In this document: positions 41,901-53,900 of the stretch, one piece after another
Position numbering within the stretch: position 1 is the stretch's first letter
Layout of the letters: each line of letters opens with the position of its first letter
NCBI RefSeq assembly: GCF_029227915.1
Contig: NC_079886.1
Location: forward strand, 22,358,501-22,422,500
Direction: 5' to 3'
DNA: 64,000 bases
Source of the DNA: Hydractinia symbiolongicarpus
Lineage: Eukaryota; Cnidaria; Hydrozoa; Anthoathecata; Hydractiniidae
Program-made: the position numbers and the translations under genes
Notes under the pieces: model-generated
Told to the model about the DNA's origin: nothing
The model's database searches: none
The model's input: only the letters and a program-made list of their open reading frames with translations

Positions 41901-44900
41901 TTTGTGTGTATTATAAACGTTTAAATATTTTCTTTGTCATTCGTTCTTCCCTTAAAATGCCAATGTGACGATCACTGCACATCATGATAACGCTACCAGA
42001 AAAAGTTGTGAAATTTACTTTTAAAAATAAGTTGCCACTCTGACACATCATGAGAACACTGCCGGAAAAGTTGTGAAATTTATTTTTGAAAAATAATTGG
42101 CCACCTGGATTCATCATGACAATACTACCAGAAAAGTTGTGAAATTTACATTTTAAAAATAAGTGATCACCCAAATACATTATGACTACACTATTAGAAA
42201 AGTCATGAAATCTTAATTTTGCAAAATAAGTGGCCACCCTACTGCCTCAATACACAAGTTTAGGAAACGAACAGAAACTCCTTACACATTCTTATATTAT
42301 CATGTCCTAAACAAGCAAGTTTAATCTAGGCCACGTTTTGACAGCTACAGGTGTCATCAGAAAGTGAATATTTAGAAAAAGAGCTCTTAATTAAATTTAA
42401 AGAAGAGGAATTTTTAATCAATCTATTGTTTCAATCCAAGTCCGTAAAATAATTATTTACTTTAAGTGCTGTGATCTGATTGGTTAATTAATTACTTAAC
42501 AAGAATATCTTCTAATTATCTCCTTAACTAATATATAGTCCAAAATGATTTCAATCATTGCCCGTCGATGACAGCTTTAGCTGTCGAAACGTAGCCTAAA
42601 ATAAACTCGCTTGCTCATGACGTGATAATATTTAAATTATTTAATAACAATTACTGAACAGATGGATAGCGATATTATTTTTAAAGTTGCATAAAAGTTG
42701 TTTGACATTTCAAGAACTTTTATCAAATACAAAAGCTATATTTTTAAATTTCTTTCTAAAGGCTTCCAAAGCCATGTTTTACCAAAAGTTGTATCTTGAA
42801 GATGTTACAAGTGAATGTGTGTTCTATTGTAAATTTCAATGTGTTTTCACGTGTTCTGTTTTGTTATACAACTGTTCCCTCACATGTTTTATTAACAGCT
42901 CGCCACACTTATATCCAAACAGTTTGAAGTTTGTGTTTAACATCATTAAACATCCAGAATTCCAAGGACAGAAAAGGTGCGTACAAGACTGTTTCAATGA
43001 TTACCTAACATTGCTGTCAAAGTTATCTGTAAAACAAAGTCATGTAGAAAATCTTTGTGATCAAATTTCTGGTAACATTGCATTTTGGCAAGGTTTGCCG
43101 GTCAACATGTCTATAGGTTTGGCTCTAAATGTAGATTTTTTTGCTATTACGAGTTTTTTTTCACTAAAGAGGTACACAACTAGGATCAAATAACTTGACC
43201 CTAAATAGTAAAAAAGATTTTCTCAGGTAAATAATATCTTTAGCAGACATATTAGTAAAAATAGAAAAGAAGGCGAATCTGGATTGAATACGTTCTTAAT
43301 AAGTTCTTAACATTTGCCAAAATCTAAGGCTCAACGTTCCTAAAATTTGAAATTCCTAAGTCAAAAGGTGTATAAGAATATGCTTTATAAGAATAACTGG
43401 TTGAGGTTGAAGATTATAAACAATAGATCTATTATTTAGAACAAGAATAACGACAAACATAGTTAGAATTTTAGTATTCTTTTTTTAAAAAAAAAAGCGT
43501 GCAACAAAAGTGCTGATACATTTAAAAACCCTCTTTGTGTTGTTAACCGGTTGATTTTTATATTTTATGTAAATTTATGCAACTTATTTTTCTAGATTTA
43601 AATTTCTAAATTTTTTCAAAGTATGGCTCCTATTTTAGATTGAAATATTGAAGGTTTTCAACATAATCGCTTAAGATGTACTTATTTGAAATGCGTCTTT
43701 TCTGACGTTGTCATTATCGGTGTGACTGACTGTGTTATAACTGTTGGTGTTGTTACTGTCGGTTTTGTGAGTGTCTGTGTCGTCACTGTCGGTGTCGTAA
43801 CTGCCGGTGTCGTCACTGTCAGTGTTGTGACTGCCGTTGTTGTAACGTTCTATCAACTAGATGTTGCACTTTGCAACCTGGGTTTTTTCTATTTCATGTA
43901 AATTTTGTGCGGAGGATTTAATGCGATTAGACATTTTTTGTGTAAAATTTTAAGAACATTTTTGTTAATTAGGAATAAAACTTTGCAAACGTATATTTTG
44001 ACATTTTCAGATTATTTTTTTGGTAAAGGGCAGTGAAGTATTTATTATACTTAAATATTTTTTTCCATTGTCCTTCTGCCTAAGTGAATTTTTCCACTTA
44101 TCGACTAGTATATAAGAATCCTCTTTATAAGAATATCAGGGTGAAATTTCAGGCTGTAAGCAGTAGGTCTATCGTTCAAAACAACAGGAAATAATTACCA
44201 GCCTAGTTAGAGTTTTGGTATTCTTTTAACAAAAATCATGCAACAAAAGTGCTAACACATTCAAAAATCCTGTTTAGAATCCTTCCTTTAAGAACCGTAG
44301 CTAACATAACAAGACAACTTTATTTTTTAAAAACATCATTTTTGATTACATGTACGATATAACAACACCTAACCCTCAACAGCAATATCAATTTCCCCTT
44401 TTACTTTCAAACTGAACTGAATGCTTTATAGAATTTAACCATTTGCGTTCATGCATATCTTATGTCTTTTCTTTTTCCATGTATTTCTGATCTATTTTGC
44501 TTCACAAATAAATGTCCTCTTCCATTTCATTCTGATTTGTGATAAGGCTTGAATTTGATTCCCGTTGTATTTTGTAGCTCTCTTTTTCTTCATTCTTATA
44601 ACAACAAAATATGATGGGCCAAACCCCTCGCGAGTTATTGTTAACTGACTCGACCATCCCCTGAATTGCCTCGATAACCGATGTGAATGTGACCATGCAA
44701 AAAAAATGAATAACAACAATCAAAATTAATTTGACGATGTTTTTTTCTGGAGGAAAGTTTGGCACGAAATCGCCGAAGCCTATTGTTGATATAGACACGA
44801 ACCAAGTGTAAAGCGAATCAAGAAAGGACCAATCGTTTAATCCGTACAATGCGCATCCGCCTAAAAACATCTCGCTTATGCCCAACAAGAATAACGCGAT

Positions 44901-47900
44901 AAACAGCTTGAAGTGCAGATACGCCACCTGTTTGTTTGTGCAGCAGCATCGTTCTGTGGCCACGATGAGCTTCTTAATGCAGTGATTCAAAAAGGAGCCA
45001 TATGATACCAAACAAAACATAGTGATTGGGATTCCGATGATACCGTAAATCATGGTAAAGATTTTTGCCCAATATGTCGAGGGTACTGGGGCACCATAGC
45101 CTGAATCAAGAAATAAAAAAAGTTACAGCCTTTTAGGTGTAATTCGAGGAAGTTTTCTTGCTTCTTATGCTGCTAACGAAAATTTGTATACATTCGTACT
45201 TTTTGAAACATCTGTCAGCGTTAAAGATAATAAACGGCTTACCTATGGTTGTGACCACCGTCCAACAAAAGAATCCGGACCTCTCATAAGTAATGTGTTC
45301 GATTTCTGCGAAGATTAAAGTCCCGACAACGAACGTAACAGCCAGCAAATAGCTGCGGTGAACTATGACCAAGAACAACTGTGCTGTTTTGTCCATTTCT
45401 GCGTCTATGAGGAAATCAGATCACAATACAATCTTAATCGTTTTTTTATATATCAATTTTTATTATAAAATCTGATGCGTTCCACACGAAATATGTATAA
45501 GCGGGCAATTTTTTTTATATATAAATCGGCACGGTGTACTGTAAGAAATATTTTATCGCATGTGTTGAGCCATGCTTTGTGTCACCATTAAATGTATGGC
45601 GTAAACGAAATGTTTGTTTCCTCCAACACAATCTCTCAGTGTAATCCTTTCTTCATGTTTGTATCAGAGTTGTTAAACGGCGTTCAACTGCACGACACGC
45701 AATGTATAAAACCCTGGGTACGCACGAATTAATACAACTTTATGAATAAAACTGAATTTATAAGAACAGTAAAAAAGAGAAAAAGCAGGAACAATAGAAA
45801 GTCTGAATTTTTTTGATATTTTTTTCCTGAAAAAAGCATCAAAATATCGCAAATATCACTTGAGGAAAAAAATTGTTACAAATTTATTGTCGCGATCTTG
45901 CAAATTTTTTTATGTATTTATGTTTTTGGTCTCGAAACTGGTGCTGTAAAACAAAACAACAATACTTCAGGTGGCAGTAACCCTTTTTTTTTAAATTAAA
46001 TTTTTTTTTCTTATAAATAGTTATTAAAGAATATTTTTAGACTATATATACATATTTTTTCTGTTATCTCACACTTGTCACGATTTTATAACTATTATCT
46101 TCGACCAAATATATTTAACTTTAATAATTCATCTTTAAATTAAAATGTCATGAATAGTAAATTAATTCTGCCGAATACAGCTTTAGCCCCACCCGCTTGT
46201 TAAATTACATAGAAAAAAATGACGTAATTTTAAAGAGAAATGTTTGTAACAACAAAGATGACGCATAATGTAAAAATAAACCCCGGAGAGCTCTACTTAC
46301 TGTGATTTGTGACGAGGCTTGAATTGGAATCCCGTTTTATTTTGTACTCCTCATTCTTATAACAACAAAATATGATGGACCAAACTCCTCGCGAGTTGTT
46401 GTTAACTGACTCGACCATCCCTTGAATTGCCTCGATAACCGATGCAAATGTGACTATGCAAAAAAAATGAAAAACGACGACCACGAATAATTTGACGATG
46501 TTTTTTTCTGGAGGAAAGTTTGGCACGAAATCACCGAAGCCTATTGTTGATATGGACACGAACCAAGTGTAAACCGAATAAAAAAACGACCAGTCATTCA
46601 GTTCGTACAATACGTATCCACCCAAAAACACCTCGCTTATGCCCAACAAGAATAACGCGATAAACAGCTTAAAGTGCAGATACGCCACCTGTTTGTTTGT
46701 GCAGCAGTATCGTTCTGTGGCCACGATGAGCTTCTTAATGCAGTGATTCAAAAAGGAGCCATATGATACCAAACAAAACATAGTGATTGAGATTCCAATA
46801 ATACCGTAAATCATAGTGAAGATTTTTCCCCAATTTGTTATGGGTACTATTTTACCATACCCTAAAATAAGAAATAAAAAAAGTTACAACCTTTTAGGTA
46901 TATTTTGAGGAAGATTTTTTGTTTCTTATGCTGCTAACGAAATTTGTATACATTCGTACTTTTTGAAACATCTGTCAGCGTTAAAGATAATAACGGCTTA
47001 CCTATGGTAGTGACCACCGTCCAACAAAAGAATCCGGACCTCTCATAACTAATGTGTTCGATTTTTGCAAAGATTAGGCTGCCGACAACGAACGTAACAG
47101 CCAGCAAAATGGTGCGGTGAATTATGACCAACAACAACTGTACTGTTTTGTACATTTCCTCGTCTATAAGGAAATCAGATCACAATACAATCTTGATTGT
47201 TAATGTTGTTGTTTTTATATATCTTTTTTTTATATAAAATCTGACGCGTTTCACACGAACTATGTATGAGCGGGCAAATTTCTTTATATATAAATCGGCA
47301 CGCTGTACTGTAAGAAATTTTTTATCGCATCTGTTGAGCCTTGTGTCGCCATTAAATGTATGGCGTAAACGAAATGTTTGTTTCCTCCACCACAATGTCT
47401 CAGTGTAATCCTTTCTTCATGTTTGTATCAGAGTTGTTAAACGGCGTTCAACTGCACGACACCCTGGGTACGCACGAATTAATACAAATTTATGAATAAA
47501 ACTGAATTTATAAGAACAGTAAAAAAGAGAAAAAGCAGGAACAATAGAAAGTCTGAATTTTTTTGATATTTTTTTCCTGGACAAGAGCATCGAAACATCG
47601 CAAATATCACTTGAGGAAAAAAATTGTTACAAATTTATTGTCGCGATTTTGCAATTTTTTTTATGTATTTATGTTTTTGGTCTCGAAACTGGTGCTGTAA
47701 AACAAAACAACAATACTTCAGGTGGCAGTAACCCTTTTTTTAAAATTAAAATTTTTTTTCTTATAAGTACTTATTAAAGAATATTTTTAGACTATATATC
47801 CATATTTTTTCTGTTATCTCACACTTGTCACGATTTTATAACTATTATCTTCGACCAAATATATTTAACTTTAATAATTCATCTTTAAGTTAAAATGTCG

Positions 47901-50900
47901 TGAATAATGAATTACTTCTGCCGAATACAGCTTTAGCCCCACCTGCTTGTAAAATCCCATAGAAAGAAATGACGTAATTATTAAAGAGAAACGTTAATAA
48001 CAACAAAGATGGCGCATAAAGTAAAACCCCGAGAGCTTTAACTTCTGATAGCATTTTCGCTTCTCTTTAAAATGTTAATACGAGCTTTGTAAATCATACA
48101 GCGTTAAAACGATGTGCGGATTTTTTTTGTTTTCAAATATTTTTTTTTCGACAGCAGCTAGATGCAGCATCATATGGTAATGAGCTTTCTTTCAAAACAA
48201 ACGAAAGGCTATTGTAAGAAAAATATAAAAAAAACAGAATTCTATAAAAATCATGCGGTTGTAAAAAGTTGGAGCTCGTGAAAGCTTCCTATTTTCTTCT
48301 TTATAGCATATTTATAAATGAGTACAACTGCTGGCATAGCAAATTAAAAAATATAGCATAGATAGCACACTGACTGAAAAATCCATCTGTTTGAACGTCC
48401 AAAAAAGGTTACATTAAAATATGATGATAAAATAAGAATAATTTAATAATAAAAATAAGAATAAGACTGATTTTCATGGTCCTTATAAAAAAAACTGTAT
48501 TAGATATAAATTATTATTTACAACTTAAAAAATCTAAACCTTCTTTCTGAAATATTATTTTCATAATTTCAACGACATTTTTCACCCTTTTACCCTGAAT
48601 TCAACGTTTCGACCACGCCCTTCATGTTTTTTAATCATTATTTGCGTGAACCTACAGTATATCACTTTATGTTGTGTTTTTTATTCCATAATGTTATCAA
48701 TTTTTTGTTTGTTTATCGATCTTATTTTTTTATTTTCATCAATTATGTTACTTCTTATTCTTATTTATGGCACCTTTTCTCTATTCTTTATTTTTCGTTT
48801 TTCTCATTTTTATTATCATTTTTGTTTTAAATACATTAACAGAGGCAAACAACAAAAACTCTCCCTACCTTTATTCGCTTCAATCAAATTTCGAATGATC
48901 CTAAACTTCACGCATTCATGTATTTACGTTAAAAATATATTTATAATGAAAATTGATTTATTATCGTAGCTGTGATCAATACACGCTTCGAGCGAGTATA
49001 AAATATTTATAGTTTTTGTTCTACGAATTTTGCATAAATAGAATATATATTTGCTTCATTCTTCTTCTCAACATCGTGGTGTTTCTTCGAACTGTTAGGT
49101 AGTAATTTGTTAACAAGAAAAGAAAATTTTACAGGGGAGGTGTGTAATTCAAAACAGAAAGTTCTTGTTTTTATAGTTTCAATGTTTTGTAATCAATCAA
49201 ATTTTATTCTATCGATATTTTGTTTACAATAGATAAATATTATGTAACCTGTATTGTATTTGTCGTCATCACTAAAAAAGTTATCAACAGTAAGGTTGCT
49301 ATATATTAGCTAGCTTATGGTCAGGTTATACATTATATATAATGTTTTTTCTTTCTGAAGAAACCGTAAAAATTAGTCTAAAAATTCATTTTAAAATTCT
49401 GTGTCCGTGGATCCTATACTGGTTTGTTGCCACTGTCCAATTTTTTTTGTTTTGTTTAAGTGAGCACACAAAGTGTTTATGTTTTACGATTTTTTTTACA
49501 ACTAGCTAATAAATACGTGCCCTATTAGAAGGTCTGGCAAATAGGCTACACAATGAGCTGTTTCAGTCAGATTGATAAACAAGATAAATTTGTTTGCACC
49601 GAATGAAATTTTAACAATTTGTTTTTTGCTAAAGGTTAAACTCATTAAACAATTTGTGAATAAACCATAGATGTATGTACTTAGTACTTTGTATTCCAGG
49701 TATGGACTGTGTACGAGTTGGTTGCAGAAGAAATGCGAAGTATTTACCACAACTACTTCTGCTATGGATGAAAAATTAAAGCAATTAACGCTGAGTAAAC
49801 CAAAGGTAGAAATTATCCCTAATCTTTGTGAAAAAAGAGGAAAGAAGTCATTTTACCATACCCGTTTTATTTGCCAAAACAATTTCTCCTTTCTCTAAAG
49901 TGGAAAATGTACGAATTTAAATCTTCGTTTCAATTTATTTTTTCGACATTTTGCTAGCAATTAAAAGTTATAAGGCAAATTTAGTCTGTGATTGTGAAAT
50001 TCCATACCCAACTACCTTTCCGTAACACAATAAGTACATTTGACATACAGTATCGTGTTTGTAACATTCTCCGACCAGGAAATGTGATTTGATTACAGTT
50101 ATTATTCATTTACGAAACAGAAATCTAAAATAACGGTTTCCCGTGCCAGAGTTAAAACCAGTAAAGTTTAATGATCAAAACCTGCGCGAAATCGTTCAAC
50201 AATGTTGTTTTACTGCATTCTAGATAAGCATGTACATGCGATGTCCAAACAATTTCCGCTTTCCTCAAGATGCCAGCCGTCCATTAATAATGATTGGTCC
50301 GGGAACTGGTATTGCACCCTACCTTGGTTTCCTACAACACAGGTGAGATTGTCGGTCGAACTTAGTTTGCTTCTGTCATTAATCACATGACATTCCTAAA
50401 TCAATAACTTCAATTTGTTTCAAAAGTTTTTCACTTTACGCAGATATATGCTGATGTTAGCATTGTTCGCTATCCTGATCACCTGTTTTTCTATTGTATA
50501 CAAGTATAAAACGAAGTATTATAAAATTTAATGTAAACAAAAAACGCAAATGTCATGCGGCAGTGCGATTTTTCTTTCCTTAAATGGTTTTAAGTAACTT
50601 GATTGATGGTTGGAAATAACTGTTAATGGTTGGAAGTAACAGGTGATTGTTAGCAGTAACCAATGATAGCTGGAAGTAACTCTATTGCTGGTTGAAAGTA
50701 CCCGATGATGGTTGGGAGTAACTTGATTGAAAAGCAGTCATGCATGCGGTAAAGCAAGATGTTGTGGTGTCACCCAATGTTAACAATTTTGCTCTGGTAT
50801 TGAGGTAGGGTATGAGGCATCTATTTATGCTGTTGCTGATATGTTTAAAAAAGATGGAATTGAAGGATCATTCCAAATAGATGCTTCGAATACCTTAAAC

Positions 50901-53900
50901 ACAATTAATAGCGCAGTTCTCCATAACTCCAAAATATTGTTCCCAGAAATTGCTACATATTTATCATATTTCTATAGCGAACCTGCAAGACTTTTTGTTG
51001 TTGGCGGAAAGAAAATAGCATTCAGCAAGGAAATAACAGATCAACGTGACAATGGCCATGTATTCCATCGGGTTGATGTCATTACTTACGTCTACGTCTA
51101 CAACAGATCTCACAGGCGAAAAGGATTTGATCCAGTCTGCTTATGCAGACGATTTGACCGGGATAGGCACAGTTAAAAAAGGTGATAATGGGATCGAATT
51201 CTACTATATGGCGAGTATGTGGGATATTTCGTAAACGAGAATACTGTACTAAGAATTTCGAATCTATTAAAGCCACATGATGATGCCATTGATAACTTAA
51301 TAAAACATTTTTATGGCGATTATTCATTCAATGCGCAGGAGTGGTTACTGTTTTCTCTACCTCCAAAGTTTGGCGGTCTTAGCATTATAATTCCATCACA
51401 AATTGCCATTGAAAGAATATGGATTTGCTCTTAATAAACAGTCCCTTGAGATGCGCTACACGTCAGATATGGAAATCCTCTCCAATGATTACCAGCAGTG
51501 TGCGTTTGTGGCGTTGCTTTCGACGCAGAGTATGCCCATTAAAGCGGGTTTTCGCATCGATGTTACTAAAAATAGAACATTACATAATCAATCGATCGAA
51601 TTCAAAATTAGGATTGCTTCCTATTTAAATTTATCCAATGAGATTTATTGATATCCACGTGATGCAAACAAATCGACAAAAGAAATGAACGTTCAATGAG
51701 AAGCGGGAAATTTTTAGTGGGCCTTATTTGAGAGGTGTCTTGAAACATGGCAGGACGAACAAGTATAACTGCCTTTTCTAAACAATTTTAAACATTTTAA
51801 CGCATTTAAACGCTTTAAAATTTAAAAATAAAAATGCCCTGTCCGAGAAAATTAAAAAATGGCTGAAAACAATTTTTTAAACAAACAAGAATTTAATAGA
51901 CCTATTTCCATATCTCGTTTTCATGTTATTCTGCATTTTCACATGCATATTTCGCGGAACCAAATCGATATGGTAATAGGTCTATTGCATATTTGATGCA
52001 GCAACAACAATCCACTATTTAATGTGAGCAACCGTAAAAGATGAAAATGCATGGCTGATAATAAGTAATTATTTGCAGATGAATGTTGAGCGTCATGTTG
52101 CATGTTGCAAGGTGTTTACCGAATTCCAACATACGAGAACGACAGTTGTCAACATCATTTTGTGTACATACTGGTTTATGAAACTAAAGCTTATCTGGTA
52201 ATCGATGTTTATGACTAGTGGAATTGTATTGGCAAGGTGTTTGAATACACATGTTGAACTATGTAACGAATTAACTGTACAACTTTGTCTGCTTGCTCAG
52301 TTTTAATGAAGCTATTTCCATCGCTATTGCATTGCCATGATATTGGAATATGCATGTTGAACTATTGGATGATTTCAACAATGGTATTAAATTATGATTG
52401 AAGAACAAGTACGTGTGTTGTACCTTATTCCAAATAGCACTTCATATTCGATAAAAAAGTGCACGAGATGTAATTTTAAAATTAACTACGCATTGCTGTA
52501 TTCGACATGTAAGCCATATCTCAGAAAAACGCTTTATTAAACTTTCAGAGATGGTTAAGATGCTTCGTTGTTCAGGGTTCAGTAAAGTTCTTCTTATCTA
52601 ACATGCAAGTGGTTGTATACTATTCCATTTTCAGTATCATATCAGCTTCACTATTTAAGTCCTTAATTTTGCCACTTTTAAAGTACATCCACATATTTTA
52701 CAACATTTTTACGTTTTACAACAAATTGAGATATATTTCGGGTACAGCCCCCAGGATTATTTTTCAACACAAAGCAAGCCGGCCTTAACCCTGATTGGTG
52801 GTCCTTTCCGTCACAAAAAATACTCGAACCTGATTGATTGCATTATACGTCATTATAAGAAGTTGCCCTCCCAACGGAAACGGCATCGATGGCGTTTTGG
52901 TCAAATTGCCGGACAAAGAAAAAAAGAAAAAGGAGGAAAATCGACTGGTTTCAATAAGATTTCGGATACGATCCGAAATCTTAAAAACATATGCCATCAT
53001 CATCGTTTGCGAACAACATCGCACATCTGCCTTAAAAAAGACCGGTTGTGCGGATACTAAAATATTCTTTTTATAATTAGGGATTACATCAAGAATGAAA
53101 TTAAAGGCCAGTTAGGTGAATCAATACTGTTCTTTGGTTGCCGTTACCGCGAAAAGGATTTTCTGTACAGGTAAAAATGTTGTATTATAAAATAATAAAA
53201 AGAAAAAAACATTTTTCGACCTTGCCAGGACTCGAACCTGGAATCCCCTGATTCGTAGTCAGATGCCTTATCCATTGGGCCACAAGGCCATACGTAATTG
53301 GGTCCAACGGAAAAGATTTATTTGAAATATTGCTATAGCTCACTCTAGTTGTTTACGTTACCCTAGTTATAATAAAATAATCATTTTCAGGCATGAATTG
53401 GACGCGTATTTAAAGTCTGGTGTTCTCTCAAATTTGTTTACATCGTTTTCAAGAGACACAACAGTGGATTTGAACCAAACACATTATGTTCAAGAAAATA
53501 TGAAAAAGCATAAAGAAATAGTACTACGTCTTGTATTCAAAGAAAAAGGAGCTGTTTACATATGTGGGTATGTAAAATCTAGATACATTTTGGGAGAACA
53601 CTTAATTTAAAGCCTTTAGATGTTCTTAATTTTGGACATTTTGTCAGGTTACACTTTATAAGAGAAACTTTTGCAAATTTTAGTCTCTTTTCGTGAAATG
53701 TCATCTCACAAAATATTCGAAATTTCACATCTTAACAAGATCTCTGGTCCCTATGTGTCAGGACTTATGTTTAATGATAAACTGTTGATGAATGTGCTGA
53801 CTGTTTATTTTTTAGTGATGCAAAGCATATGGGTCGTGATGTTACTAATACTTTTATTGAACTGATTGAAGAATACAAACAAATATCAAAAATTGATGCA

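Noticed and set aside
41911-42237. 108-codon minus-strand repeat protein
   Set aside because: The 66-bp tandem repeat is a multiple of three and keeps one frame open; no start context or known family.
42687-43193. 168-codon plus-strand frame
   Set aside because: It is MTRR exon 13 (42899-42976) read through into both flanking introns; only the middle part matches the protein family.
52785-53076. Basic frames of 65-80 codons just before MTRR exon 16
   Set aside because: Low-complexity Lys-rich sequence in three frames, both strands; no recognisable domain.
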